Below the pieces are notes generated by a model. It was not told the DNA's origin. It saw only the letters and a program-made list of their open reading frames with translations, and did no database searches. The translations under genes were made by a program, and so were the position numbers. Below are positions 34,932-44,021 of a stretch of DNA of 64,000 bases, in pieces. The stretch spans positions 124,001 through 188,000 of the forward strand of contig NZ_PNYB01000004.1 in the NCBI RefSeq assembly GCF_002879855.1. The letters run 5' to 3'. The stretch is from Trinickia soli (GTDB taxonomy: Bacteria; Pseudomonadota; Gammaproteobacteria; Burkholderiales; Burkholderiaceae). Every line of letters begins with the position of its first letter. The stretch's first letter is position 1.

Positions 34932-35807
34932 TCAGATCGTCGGAGGAATGCTTGTACCCTGGTCGAGCCGGCGCTTCGGTGCGCGTGCGGCGATCAACGA
35001 AAGCGCTGCGAGCGAGGCGAGCAGCAAGATCAGCGCAAGCGCCGAAGCCGGCAGGTAATAACCGCGTTCGACCTGTCCGACGACGACGATCGGCACCGTT
35101 GCGAAGCCGGGCGGATAGACGGTCAGCGTCGCCCCGAGTTCGCCCAGCGAAAGCGCGAAGCCCAACGCGAGGCTCGCGCGAATCGCCGGCACGAGTTGCG
35201 GCAGCACGACGCGCCGCAGCACCATCGCGGGCGGTGCGCCGAGGCTCGCCGCCGCTTCGCGCAGGGTCGTCAGCTCAGGCCGCAGTGCCGCGGCGGCGCA
35301 TCGATAGCTGAACGGCAGCACAAGTGCGAGTTGCACCAGCACGACGATGGCCGGCGAGCTCGACAAATCGAGCGGCGCCTTGTGATAAGCGATCAATACG
35401 CCCAAACCGAGCACGACGCTCGGCACGCCATTGGGCATCATCGCTATCGTATCGAGGAGCGCGCCGAGCCCGCGACGCGTGCGCCCTTCGAGCGCCAGCG
35501 CAAGCCATAAGCCGAGCGCTGTGCCCGACACGGCTACGCCGAAGCCGACTTCGAGGCTCGCTACGACGGCGTCGAAATCGCTCGATCCCAGACGCTCAAA
35601 CCAGCGCGTGCTGAAGCCGTCCGGCAGGATCGTGCCCGACCAGTGCGAGGCGACGCTCGACAGCGCCACGACGACGACAGGCAGCACGAACAGCCACACG
35701 CACAGCAGCGCGGCGATGGCCGTGACGGCGACGCCCGCGGCGCGTGCGGCGAGCCGGCGCGGCGAGCGCCCGCGCGCCGGCGCATTGCCTTGTGCGTGCG
35801 CGGCCAT
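34932..35807 (-). CDS. phnV: aminoethylphosphonate ABC transporter permease
   Basis: A 291-residue permease with six hydrophobic segments and the EAA coupling loop EAAASLGAPPAMVLRRVVLPQL. It is the second channel half next to PhnU. The ATG shares one base with the phnU stop (TGATG at 35805-35809), so the two are coupled. The reading frame is open much further upstream, but that part lies inside phnU and is a shadow. Confidence 0.88.
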   Translation of the reverse strand: MAAHAQGNAPARGRSPRRLAARAAGVAVTAIAALLCVWLFVLPVVVVALSSVASHWSGTILPDGFSTRWFERLGSSDFDAVVASLEVGFGVAVSGTALGLWLALALEGRTRRGLGALLDTIAMMPNGVPSVVLGLGVLIAYHKAPLDLSSSPAIVVLVQLALVLPFSYRCAAAALRPELTTLREAAASLGAPPAMVLRRVVLPQLVPAIRASLALGFALSLGELGATLTVYPPGFATVPIVVVGQVERGYYLPASALALILLLASLAALSLIAARAPKRRLDQGTSIPPTI

Positions 35808-36826
35808 CACCGCGCTCCCATCGCCTGTCGGCGATCGACGCTGCGGTAGAGCGCATACAGCGAAAGCGACATGGCGAGCATGACGACGGCGCCGGCGGCG
35901 GCCGTCGGCAAATCGAGGTCGACCGTCGCGGCGCTGTAGATCGCAACGGGCAGCGTCACGAGATGCGCGCTGCCGAGCACGAGCAAGATGCCGAATTCGT
36001 TGAGCGTCAGCAGAAAGCACAGGATCGTGCCGGCTGCGATGCCGGGCCAGGCGAGCGGCGCCACCACGCGCAGCGCCACCATGAAGCCGTTCGCGCCGAG
36101 ACTGCGCGCGGCTTCGACGAGACGCATGTCGATCGTCGAGAACGAAGCGAGCGTGGGCCGCACGACGAACGGCGCGTAGAAGACGACTTCGGCCAATACG
36201 ATCCCGCCCGCCCCGAACAGAAAATCGAGCGGCGGCACGCTGCCATGGAGGAGCCGCTGCAGCGCGATGCTGACCGAGCCTTGTGAGCCGTACAGAAAGA
36301 TCAGCGTGAAGGCGACGAGGAAAGACGGAAAGGCCACGAACAATTCGAGAAAGCGCGTGACGACAGCCGCGCCCGGAAAGGGCCGGAAAAACAACAGGGC
36401 CGCGAGCGCGACGCCGAGCACGGCCGCGATGCTCCCACTCGCGAAGACGATCGCAACCGTCGTGCCGATAACGCCGCTCGTGTCCGGATTCGAAAAGAAC
36501 GTCGCATACGCATGGAAACCCACCCGGCCGTGGGGCTCCATCAAGCTCAACATGACGAGCCGTGCCAGCGGATAAATTACGAGCGGACCGAGCACGACCA
36601 CGGCGATGAACAGCAGATGCAGGCGCACATGCCACTCGCGGCGTTTGTGCGCGCTCGCGTATGCCGCAGCGACGGTAACGTCGTCAGCGTCGTCAGCGGC
36701 AAATGTCCGCGCGCCATCCGCCGCGATCTGCGGATCCGCTTCGGCTGGTGCAGGTGCATGTGCGCGCGCCCGCGCCGTCGCCCCAAGCACGACGGGCGCG
36801 ACGTCAAGGTGCGACGAGGACGACAT
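35807..36826 (-). CDS. phnU: aminoethylphosphonate ABC transporter permease
   Basis: A 339-residue permease with a hydrophilic N-terminal stretch of about 65 residues, six membrane segments and the coupling loop EAARSLGANGFMVALRVV. MSSSSHL at 36826 is taken as start; an ATG four codons upstream is also possible. Either way it overlaps the end of phnT by more than 20 bases, showing tight coupling. Confidence 0.88.
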   Translation of the reverse strand: MSSSSHLDVAPVVLGATARARAHAPAPAEADPQIAADGARTFAADDADDVTVAAAYASAHKRREWHVRLHLLFIAVVVLGPLVIYPLARLVMLSLMEPHGRVGFHAYATFFSNPDTSGVIGTTVAIVFASGSIAAVLGVALAALLFFRPFPGAAVVTRFLELFVAFPSFLVAFTLIFLYGSQGSVSIALQRLLHGSVPPLDFLFGAGGIVLAEVVFYAPFVVRPTLASFSTIDMRLVEAARSLGANGFMVALRVVAPLAWPGIAAGTILCFLLTLNEFGILLVLGSAHLVTLPVAIYSAATVDLDLPTAAAGAVVMLAMSLSLYALYRSVDRRQAMGAR

Positions 36827-37901
36827 GATCCGCCTCATAACCGAGCGACACGCGGGCGCCCTTTTCCGGTGTCATGCCCTGCCCACGTGCGGTCATGACG
36901 AAGACAGGCGTCTCGCGCATCGCATCGAGTTCGACCGATACCGACAGCGCCGGGCCGTACCAATCGACCGACGTGATCGTGCCGTGCAGATGCCCTTTGC
37001 CAAGCGGTGCGAGGCGCAGGCTTTCGGGTCGCAGGCAGGCGAGCCGCTCGCGCTCGCCGTAACGCGCATCGCCGATCGGAAACGCGACGCGCGGCGGCAA
37101 CAGATTCGCCGCGCCGAGATAGCGCGCGACGAACGCATCGGCCGGGGCGTCATAGAGCGCTTGCGGCGTGCCGATCTGTGCGATACGGCCGTCGCGCATC
37201 AGCAATGTGCGGTCCGACAGCACGAGTGCATCGTCTTGATCGTGCGTCACGCAAACGATCGTCAGATTCGGCAGCCGCTCGTGCAGCGCCTTCAGCTCCG
37301 AGCGCACCGACGCGCGCAGATTCGCGTCGAGCGCCGAAAGCGGCTCGTCGAGCAGCAAGACGTCGGGTTCGATCACGAGCGCACGCGCGAGCGCCACGCG
37401 CTGCTGCATGCCGCCCGACAGTTGCGCCGGCATGACGTGGCCCGCATCGGCAAGTTGCACGAGCTTGAGCGCATCGGCCACGCGCCGCGCGATCTCCGCC
37501 GCATTCGTGCGTCGCGCGCGCAAGCCGAACGCGACGTTCTCGAACACGCTCAGGTGCGGAAACAACGCATAGTTCTGAAACAGCAGCCCGAGATTGCGAC
37601 GATGCGCGCTCTCGTGCGTGAGGTCACGGCCGGCCACCCGCAACCGGCCCGTGACGAAATCGGCTTTGACGAACCCGGCAATGAATCGCAGCAGCGTGGT
37701 CTTACCGCAGCCGCTGCGGCCGAGCACGGTCAAGAACTCGCCGCGCGCGATCGACAACGACAAATCGTCGAGCACCGTGCGCACACCGTATCGCACGGTC
37801 AATCCCTCGATGTCGACCCCGTCCGCTTGCGCGCACGCCACCTGCCCGCGCGCGCAAGCGGCGTCGTGAGCAGCTTCGTCAGCGACTCCTGCCGTATTCA
37901 C
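36804..37901 (-). CDS. phnT: aminoethylphosphonate ABC transporter ATPase
   Basis: A 365-residue ATPase with Walker A GRSGCGKTT, signature LSGGMQQRV, Walker B VLLLDEPLSALD and switch His in CVTHDQ. A TOBE-like domain of about 120 residues follows. It energises PhnU/PhnV. The protein has a 30-residue N-terminal extension before the first strand; a later start is possible. Confidence 0.9.
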   Translation of the reverse strand: MNTAGVADEAAHDAACARGQVACAQADGVDIEGLTVRYGVRTVLDDLSLSIARGEFLTVLGRSGCGKTTLLRFIAGFVKADFVTGRLRVAGRDLTHESAHRRNLGLLFQNYALFPHLSVFENVAFGLRARRTNAAEIARRVADALKLVQLADAGHVMPAQLSGGMQQRVALARALVIEPDVLLLDEPLSALDANLRASVRSELKALHERLPNLTIVCVTHDQDDALVLSDRTLLMRDGRIAQIGTPQALYDAPADAFVARYLGAANLLPPRVAFPIGDARYGERERLACLRPESLRLAPLGKGHLHGTITSVDWYGPALSVSVELDAMRETPVFVMTARGQGMTPEKGARVSLGYEADHVVLVAP

Positions 37902-37935
37902 CTGGCTCGTCCTTTCTTCGATGATCGACCAACGA

Positions 37936-39027
37936 TTACTGCTTCGGCTTGACGACTTCGGTCTCTCTACCCGACCCGCCGATCACATCGCTCTTCCAGC
38001 GCGCCGTCCATGCGGCCTTCTTCGCCATCACGGCGTTCCAGTCGACCGGAATCAAACGAACGCCGGCGATCGCCTGCTGGACGGCTTCGCCATTCTTGCC
38101 CGTGAGCTTGACGTCGCTGCGACCGGGAATGCCGAAAATATCGGGCACCTTGGCCTGGACCGTGGTCGACATCAGATAGTCGATCAGCTTCTTGCCTTCG
38201 GTTTGATTCGGGCCGTTCTTGACGAGGCCGATCGCATACGGAAGCTGGAATGTCGTCGGCTGGCCGCCCGCTTTCTCGGTCAGGAAGATCGGCTTGAGCG
38301 TCAGGCCGCCGTTCGCCGCGTCGTCCAGATCCATCTGCAAGTCGCCGTTGGCCACCGAGATCTCGTTGCGCGAGAGCAGCACATCGAGATAGCCCGTGCC
38401 CTTCGTATGGAATTTGGCGCTTTGTTCGAGCTTCTTCAGATAGTCGAACGCCTTGTCTTCGCCCATCAACGACGTCGTCAGGATGATGACGGCCATGCCG
38501 TCGCCGGCCGTGGCCGGATTCGAATAAGCGATCTTGCCGCTGTAGTCGGCGTGCAGCAGGTCCTCGAAGGTCTTCGGCTGGCTTTTGACGACGTCGGGAT
38601 TGATCGCGAACGAGAAGTAGTTGTTGACGAAAGTCGCCCACGCGCCGTTCTGAGCCTTAGCGATCGCCGGCACGTTCTTGTACTGCACGCTTTGATACGG
38701 CTGCAGCAGGCCGTTTTGGTCGGCTTGTTGAATGAACGGCGGCAGCGTGACGATGACGTCAGCCTTCGGCGCATCCTTTTCGATCGTTGCGCGGTTCACG
38801 ACTTCGCCGCTGCCGGCCGTGACGATATTGACCTTCACGCCCTCCTGCTTTTCAAAGGCGGGCAACACGTCCTTGTACAGATTCTCGAGGCCGTCGGCCG
38901 TGTACAGCACGACCGCGCCGGCGGCGTGGGCCGGCGCCGCGAGCCCTTCGAACAAAGCGGCCGCCGCGACTAGCGCGAGCAGGCGGCCAAGGCCTGCCTT
39001 GGTGCGGGCGCAATGGCTCAGTGTCAT
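37936..39027 (-). CDS. phnS: aminoethylphosphonate-binding periplasmic protein
   Basis: A 363-residue periplasmic binding protein of the iron(III)/polyamine-like class. The signal peptide ends at AAPAHAA (about residue 35), the mature protein begins VVLYTADGLENLY, and KADVIVTLPPFIQQ and PATAGDGMAVI match the 2-aminoethylphosphonate binding proteins. GGAGA before the ATG at 39027 supports the start. It opens the phnSTUV-AY operon and faces phnW. Confidence 0.9.
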   Translation of the reverse strand: MTLSHCARTKAGLGRLLALVAAAALFEGLAAPAHAAGAVVLYTADGLENLYKDVLPAFEKQEGVKVNIVTAGSGEVVNRATIEKDAPKADVIVTLPPFIQQADQNGLLQPYQSVQYKNVPAIAKAQNGAWATFVNNYFSFAINPDVVKSQPKTFEDLLHADYSGKIAYSNPATAGDGMAVIILTTSLMGEDKAFDYLKKLEQSAKFHTKGTGYLDVLLSRNEISVANGDLQMDLDDAANGGLTLKPIFLTEKAGGQPTTFQLPYAIGLVKNGPNQTEGKKLIDYLMSTTVQAKVPDIFGIPGRSDVKLTGKNGEAVQQAIAGVRLIPVDWNAVMAKKAAWTARWKSDVIGGSGRETEVVKPKQ

Positions 39028-39154
39028 GTCGATCTCCAAAGGTGTGAGGCGGGAAGAATGTTGTCGGGTGCCCCGGTCTTTCGCGCCGGGCCCCCGAAGA
39101 TTCACAGGCTTTGGTGACAGAGCGATGACACACGATCTAAATGCGACGTTTTGA

Positions 39155-39166
39155 CACATTTTGCCA
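39155..39166. promoter_or_regulatory. 12-base motif between phnS and phnW
   Basis: CACATTTTGCCA is identical to 34872-34883. It lies 128 bases before the phnS start and 120 before the phnW start, near the middle of the divergent promoter region. Confidence 0.5.
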
Positions 39167-39286
39167 ATAAACTACGCAACCGTATTCCGCTCTCGTTCAG
39201 CTTGATGGGGGCCGCCGGTCCGTTTGCAGGTCGGCCCCTTCGTCCGATCGCTTGCACGCCAACCCGCCATTGATGGAGACCTGCCG

Positions 39287-40396
39287 ATGTCCGCTGCTTC
39301 CCCGATCCTGCTCACGCCGGGCCCGCTCACGACCGCCGCCGCCACGCGCGAAGCCATGCTGCGCGACTGGGGCTCGTGGGACGGAGAGTTCAACCGCATG
39401 ACGTCCGCGGTGTGCGCCGATTTGCTCGGCATCGTGCATGGCGAAGGCGAGTACGTCTGCGTGCCGATGCAAGGCAGCGGCACGTTTGCGGTCGAAGCGG
39501 CGCTCGGCACGCTCGTCCCGCGCGACGGCTGCGTGCTCGTGCCGGACAACGGCGCCTATTGCGCGCGCATCATTCGCATTCTCGAACGCGTGGGCATCCC
39601 TTGCGTCACGCTGCCGTTGGCCGACGACGAGCCGGCCAGCGCCGCTGCGGTCGAAGCCGCGTTCGTCGACGAGCCGCGCATCACGCATGTCGCTCAGGTG
39701 CATTTGGAAACGAGCGCCGGTTTGCTGAACCCGCTCGATGAAATCGCCGCGGTATGCGCGCGGCACGACAAACGGTTGATCGTCGATGCGATGAGCTCGT
39801 TCGGCGCCGTGCCGATCGATCTGCGCCGATCGGGCATCGACGCCCTGGTCTCGGCCAGCGGCAAGTGTCTCGAAGGGGCGCCCGGCATGGGTTTCGTGAT
39901 CGTGCGGCGAACGCTGCTCGCGCAATGTGCCGGGCGCTCGCCATCGCTTGCGCTCGACCTGCACGATCAGTGGACCTATATGGAGAAGACGACGCAGTGG
40001 CGCTTCACGCCGCCCACGCATGTCGTCGCCGCGCTGCGCTGCGCGCTCGATCAATTCATCGCGCAAGGGGGCCAACCGGCGCGCGCCCTGCGCTATGCGC
40101 GCAACTGCACGGCGCTGCTCGATGGCATGAAGGCGCTCGGCTTCACGTCGTTCCTACCGCCGGCCGTGCAATCGCACATCATCGTCACATTTCATGCACC
40201 GCGCGATCCGGCCTGGCGGTTCGCCGATGTCTATGCCGCCGTGCGGGAAGCCGGCTATATCCTTTATCCCGGCAAGTTGACCCGGGTGGAGACGTTTCGG
40301 GTGGGATGCATTGGCGCGATCGACGAAGAAGACATGCGCCGCGCGGTGGCGGCGATCGGCGATGTCGTCGAGCAGCTCGGTATTCGGGGGGTGTAG
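39287..40396 (+). CDS. phnW: 2-aminoethylphosphonate-pyruvate transaminase
   Basis: A 369-residue class V aminotransferase using PLP. The Schiff-base lysine is Lys193 in [12 protein letters not shown], with LLTPGPL at the N-terminus and DAMSSFGA before the lysine. It moves the amino group of aminoethylphosphonate to pyruvate, giving phosphonoacetaldehyde and alanine, the first step before PhnY and PhnA. GGAGA before the ATG at 39287 supports the start. Its last codons lie at the edge of an IS110 element. Confidence 0.93.
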   Translation: MSAASPILLTPGPLTTAAATREAMLRDWGSWDGEFNRMTSAVCADLLGIVHGEGEYVCVPMQGSGTFAVEAALGTLVPRDGCVLVPDNGAYCARIIRILERVGIPCVTLPLADDEPASAAAVEAAFVDEPRITHVAQVHLETSAGLLNPLDEIAAVCARHDKRLIVDAMSSFGAVPIDLRRSGIDALVSASGKCLEGAPGMGFVIVRRTLLAQCAGRSPSLALDLHDQWTYMEKTTQWRFTPPTHVVAALRCALDQFIAQGGQPARALRYARNCTALLDGMKALGFTSFLPPAVQSHIIVTFHAPRDPAWRFADVYAAVREAGYILYPGKLTRVETFRVGCIGAIDEEDMRRAVAAIGDVVEQLGIRGV

Positions 40397-40513
40397 GTGG
40401 GCGTTGAGGGGCAAGGAGTTCTTCGCCTTTTTGGGCCTTTGTCGCCTTTGTCGCTGTAGCGGCCGAGGGCGAAGTCGGTATAGGCGCCGCAACGCCCCCG
40501 TTACTATCTTCAT

Positions 40514-40700
40514 GCCCCGATAATCGGGGCTTTGGCCAGCCAGGCCCGGTATGATTCCTGCCCCCAGTCGTCCATGATCCGGGGGGTGTTGTCGCCGGGC
40601 CTGGTGGGTGGCTGGTGATCGCTGATAGGGGTTTGGCCGGGATATCCCGACGCCGTCCGTAACGTGGATGCCGAGACTTGCCACCGTTGTTGCAGGCCAA
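40514..40700 (+). ncRNA. candidate bridge RNA of the IS110 element
   Basis: Directly before the transposase gene the plus strand folds into a 7-bp hairpin (GCCCCGA TAA TCGGGGC, 40514-40530), then a long stem CCAGGCCCGG/CCGGGCCTGG (40540-40549 with 40595-40604) closing a 45-base loop, then more structure including CGGGATATCCCG (40638-40649). A 5' hairpin followed by two loop domains upstream of the gene is the known plan of IS110-group bridge RNAs, which guide target and donor choice. The loop contains CGGGGGGTGT, which also occurs at the phnW end. The extent is approximate. Confidence 0.6.
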
Positions 40701-40724
40701 TCCGTTCACTCTGCACATACCGCG

Positions 40725-41930
40725 ATGCAAGACACTCAACAACATGACGCCGTCGACGTCTTCGTCGGCGTGGATGTCGGTAAAGGCCAGCATCATGCCG
40801 TCGCGCTCGATCGAAACGGCAAGCGCCTGTACAACAAGGGGCTGCCCAACGATGAAGCCAAGCTGCGTGCCCTTATCGCCGAACTCAAGACTCACGGCCA
40901 GCTCCTGTTCGTCGTCGATCAGCCTTCCACCATCGGCGCGCTACCGGTTGCTGTCGCCCGCGATGAAGGCGTGCTTGTTGCCTACCTGCCCGGGCTGGCA
41001 ATGCGTCGCATTGCCGACCTGCATGCCGGCGAAGCCAAGACCGACGCCCGCGATGCCGCCATCATTGCCGAAGCTGCCCGCTCGATGCCGCACACGTTGC
41101 GCTCACTCCGGTTGGCCGATGAACAACTCGCCGAACTCACCATGCTTTGCGGCTTCGACGACGATCTAGCTGCCCAAGTCACGCAAACGAGCAATCGCAT
41201 TCGCGGTTTGCTCACTCAGATCCATCCTGCACTCGAGCGGGTTCTCGGGCCACGCCTCGATCATCCGGCCGTGCTCGATCTGCTCGAGCGCTATCCGTCG
41301 CCCGCCTCGCTTGCCGCAGCCAGCGAGAAGACGCTTGCCAATCGCCTGACCAAGCTCGCGCCACGTATGGGCAAGAGCCTCGCGGCCGAAATCGTTCAGG
41401 CGTTGAGCGAACAGGCCGTGACCGTACCCGGCACTCAAGCAGCAACCATCGTCATGCCCCGCTTGGCGCAGCAACTTGCCGCCTTGCGCAAACAGCGTGA
41501 CGAGGTCGCCGCCGAAGTCGAACGACTGGTACTTGCTCACCCTCTTTGGCCGGTCCTGACCAGCATGCCGGGAGTCGGCGTCAGGACCGCCGCCAGACTC
41601 CTTACCGAAGTCGCACACAAAGCCTTCGCGTCGGCCGCGCATCTTGCCGCTTACGCCGGCCTCGCGCCAGTCACCAGACGCTCGGGTTCGTCCATTCGCG
41701 GCGAGCACCCGTCAAGACGCGGCAACAAAGTACTAAAGAGAGCGCTGTTCCTGTCCGCCTTCGCCGCGTTACGAGATCCGATCTCCAGGGACTACTACGC
41801 TCGCAAAATCCAGCAAGGCAAGCGCCACAATCAGGCCCTCATCGCTCTCGCGAGGCGCCGATGCGATGTGCTATTCGCCATGCTGCGCGACGGCACTTTT
41901 TACCAACCGAAAGCCGCACCTAACGCTTGA
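40725..41930 (+). CDS. IS110-family transposase (DEDD recombinase)
   Basis: A 401-residue transposase. The N-terminal RuvC-like domain has GVDVGK, FVVDQPS and DARDAAIIAE with the acidic DEDD residues. A coiled linker with RNRIRGLLTQIHPALE-like sequence follows, then the C-terminal Tnp domain MPGVGVRTAARLLTEV and LAAYAGLAPVTRRSGSSIRG containing the serine used for strand exchange. The frame is complete, so the element may be active. The ATG at 40725 starts just before the conserved domain; the longer frame to 40668 would enter the RNA region. Confidence 0.92.
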   Translation: MQDTQQHDAVDVFVGVDVGKGQHHAVALDRNGKRLYNKGLPNDEAKLRALIAELKTHGQLLFVVDQPSTIGALPVAVARDEGVLVAYLPGLAMRRIADLHAGEAKTDARDAAIIAEAARSMPHTLRSLRLADEQLAELTMLCGFDDDLAAQVTQTSNRIRGLLTQIHPALERVLGPRLDHPAVLDLLERYPSPASLAAASEKTLANRLTKLAPRMGKSLAAEIVQALSEQAVTVPGTQAATIVMPRLAQQLAALRKQRDEVAAEVERLVLAHPLWPVLTSMPGVGVRTAARLLTEVAHKAFASAAHLAAYAGLAPVTRRSGSSIRGEHPSRRGNKVLKRALFLSAFAALRDPISRDYYARKIQQGKRHNQALIALARRRCDVLFAMLRDGTFYQPKAAPNA

Positions 41931-41970
41931 CGAAACACATAGGGGCACCCCCCTCACCGCCTTCCGTTTC

Positions 41971-42726
41971 TCAAGCCGCGACGATCTTCGGACCGCGCGC
42001 CGCGATCGCTTTCGCGATCGGTCGCGCCGGCATCCGCTCGGTGATCAGGTAGCGCGCCAGTTCGAAGCCGTCGATGCGTACCGGCGTAACACGCCCGAAC
42101 TTCGAATGATCGGCCACGACGACAGCGGTGCTCGCGGCACGCAGCATCCGCGCGCGCACCTCGGCCACCATGCGCGTGTAATCGGTCAATGCGCCGTCGG
42201 CCGATATGCCGCCCGCGCCGACGAACGCGAAGTCCGCGTGGTATTGGCTCAGTTGTTGAATCGTGTCGAGACCGAACACGGCATCTTCGCCATCGGACAA
42301 TTCGCCGCCGAGCAGCGTCACGCGATTTTCATTGCGTCGACCGAGCAGCAACGCGATACGCCAATCGTTGGTATAGATCGACAGCCGCCGATGGCTCAAC
42401 AGAGCGCGCGCGACCGCTTGCGTCGTACTGCCCGAGTCGATCACGACAGACGCGCCGTCCGGCACGAGTTGAGCCGCACGCAAGCCGATCGCGCGCTTGG
42501 CGGACGCATGCTCGCCTTCTCTGACATCGAGATCGGGCTCGCGCCGATCGGCCGACAGTGCACCGCCGTGGGTCGTGACAATGAGCCCGCGCTCCGCGAG
42601 CACGCGCAGGTCCCGGCGGATTGTCTCGCGCGAGACATCGAGCTCGCGCACGAGTTCGGCGATGGACAGCGCGCCGTCGGCGGCGAGACGCGACAAGATG
42701 TGTTGGTGACGTTGTTCTGCGAGCAT
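41971..42726 (-). CDS. DeoR/GlpR-family regulator
   Basis: A 251-residue regulator with helix-turn-helix ELVRELDVSRETIRRDLRVL, the hinge THGGAL and a sugar-phosphate sensor domain with IDSGSTTQAVA and VADHSKFG. It is nearer to GlpR than to the DeoR at 18865. Before the IS110 insertion it would have been the direct convergent neighbour of phnW. Whether it controls phosphonate genes is open; its usual ligands are phosphorylated sugars. Confidence 0.9.
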   Translation of the reverse strand: MLAEQRHQHILSRLAADGALSIAELVRELDVSRETIRRDLRVLAERGLIVTTHGGALSADRREPDLDVREGEHASAKRAIGLRAAQLVPDGASVVIDSGSTTQAVARALLSHRRLSIYTNDWRIALLLGRRNENRVTLLGGELSDGEDAVFGLDTIQQLSQYHADFAFVGAGGISADGALTDYTRMVAEVRARMLRAASTAVVVADHSKFGRVTPVRIDGFELARYLITERMPARPIAKAIAARGPKIVAA

Positions 42727-43035
42727 CGCGCTTGATGCGGCCGACTAGCGGCGGCTTAGGGGCTGTGACGTGGCTGAAACGTGGCTTGAATCGCGCGTAT
42801 TGTAGTACGGCGTCGATCTGGCACGTCAGCCCAGCAGCCCCGCGATCCGGCGCAAAGTCGAACGTGTCGCCGCCGTCCGGCCGACTGCAGCTCCACACGA
42901 CGCGCTCGCCGAGCCGGCGATAGCGCAAGCAGTTGTGTCGCGACAGATAGTCCGGCGAAGACGGCCGCTCGCGCCCTTTGGCGCAAGCGCGCTCGACCGA
43001 TCTTTCGCCTGGCCCGTTCCCCGACCCGCCTGCCC
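42727..43035. other. 309-base gap with a gene scrap
   Basis: No complete gene is visible. The middle (42855-42965, minus strand) looks like a LysR remnant; the rest shows no motif. Confidence 0.5.
42855..42965 (-). pseudogene. remnant of a LysR-type regulator
   Basis: The minus strand reads SPDYLSRHNCLRYRRLGERV followed by VWSCSRPDGG, which is the pattern of the ligand-binding domain of LysR regulators (the SPxYL...H.CL.YR region). Neither the helix-turn-helix nor the rest of the domain is nearby, so this is a 37-codon leftover. Confidence 0.5.
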
Positions 43036-43716
43036 CTAGGCCTCGATCCGCTTGCGTGTCACGCCCAGCAATTCGGCCATCGACGAGCGCGCCGCCTCGG
43101 GCTGCCGCGCGCAAATCGCCTCGAACACTGCCGTATGTTGCTGCAGCGCCGCATTGAATATGTCGGCGCGCTTCGCATTGAGCCGCAACTGCGCTTCGAG
43201 CGTGCGTTCGATCAGCGATCCCAGCGGCATCAACAACTCGTTGTTGCACGCCGCCAGCAGGCCCAGATGAAAACGCAAATCGGCGCGCACCCATTCGTCG
43301 ATGTTGCGCGCCGCCACCATGGCCGCGTGCGCCTGCTCCAGTGCGTCGATCGATTCGGGCGTGTGCGATTGCGCCGCCAGTCCGGCCGCATAGGGCTCGA
43401 CCATTTCGCGGACCTCTTGTAGCTTCAACGCGAACTCGAGCTGCGGCGCGACCTGCGAATACCACTCCAGCAAATCGGCATCGAGCAGATTCCATGCGCT
43501 GCGGCGCCGCACCTTCGTTCCCACTTTCGGCCGGGATTCGACGAGCCCTTTCGACGTCAACGTCCGAAGCGCCTCGCGCAAAACAGTGCGGCTGACGCCG
43601 AACGTCCCCATCAATTCCGCCTCGCGCGGCAACAAGGCGCCGGGTGCATAGTCGCCACGCAAGATGGCCGTCGCCAGCATATAGGCGACACGCCCGTGCA
43701 GATCGCGTTGAATCAT
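43036..43716 (-). CDS. GntR-family regulator, FadR subfamily (DgoR-like)
   Basis: A 226-residue regulator with a winged helix (LPREAELMGTFGVSRTVLREAL) and an all-helical FCD ligand domain holding the metal-binding pattern of Asp and three His (DLRFHLGLL, QQHTAVF). GGGAGA before the ATG at 43716 supports the start. It is divergent from D-galactonate dehydratase across a region with a perfect palindrome, so it most likely represses that gene and responds to galactonate, like DgoR. Confidence 0.9.
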   Translation of the reverse strand: MIQRDLHGRVAYMLATAILRGDYAPGALLPREAELMGTFGVSRTVLREALRTLTSKGLVESRPKVGTKVRRRSAWNLLDADLLEWYSQVAPQLEFALKLQEVREMVEPYAAGLAAQSHTPESIDALEQAHAAMVAARNIDEWVRADLRFHLGLLAACNNELLMPLGSLIERTLEAQLRLNAKRADIFNAALQQHTAVFEAICARQPEAARSSMAELLGVTRKRIEA

Positions 43717-44021
43717 TGTTCTCCCTGTGGTGTCGGTCCGAGCGAAGGCGTGCCATCGAGCGGCAGATTCCCGGCTACGGCCATTCATCGGTCCGGTTCG
43801 CGCACGAGCCGCACGCGATGGGGCGATTATCGCGGCCGCCCGGCAAAGCGCAAGTAGGCCGTCCCCGCGCTCCCCAAAAGGCGGGCGCGCAATTTCATTA
43901 ATACTATTAATAGTACTTCACAGAAAGTTGTTGTACCATGCGTCCATCGACGCGCAATCGCCTGAACCGGTCGCCGTCGCACCGCACGGTCGTTATCGTT
44001 GAACAGGAGGAGATTGCGCCC
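43717..44021. other. 305-base divergent control region of dgoD and its regulator
   Basis: The region carries promoters for both genes. The right part, from about 43890, is AT-rich and includes the operator palindrome. AGGAGGAG at about 44005 is the dgoD ribosome site. Confidence 0.6.
43902..43915. promoter_or_regulatory. operator palindrome before dgoD
   Basis: TACTATTAATAGTA is a perfect 14-bp palindrome, 106 bases before the dgoD start. Its half site TACTA/TAGTA is the same as in the palindromes at 8129 and 8290, but with a four-base instead of two-base centre. Confidence 0.7.

Larger units (their letters stand above)
40397..41950 (+). mobile_element. IS110-family insertion element (ends approximate)
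   Basis: The element consists of a long structured non-coding left part, the transposase gene and a short right end between phnW and a GlpR-type gene. IS110 elements usually lack terminal inverted repeats, so ends are estimates: left somewhere between 40385 and 40500, right near 41945. GGGGGGTG at 40386-40393 and CACCCCCC at 41946-41953 are mirror images at the two presumed borders. No other copy lies in the window. Confidence 0.75.

Noticed and set aside
34932-36635. 567-codon frame as one long permease
   Set aside because: The first half is phnU read in the wrong frame; the real phnV starts at 35807 with a TGATG overlap.
42329-43756. 475-codon minus-strand frame
   Set aside because: Most of it is a shadow of the FadR-type and GlpR-type genes; only the short LysR-like part in the middle is meaningful.
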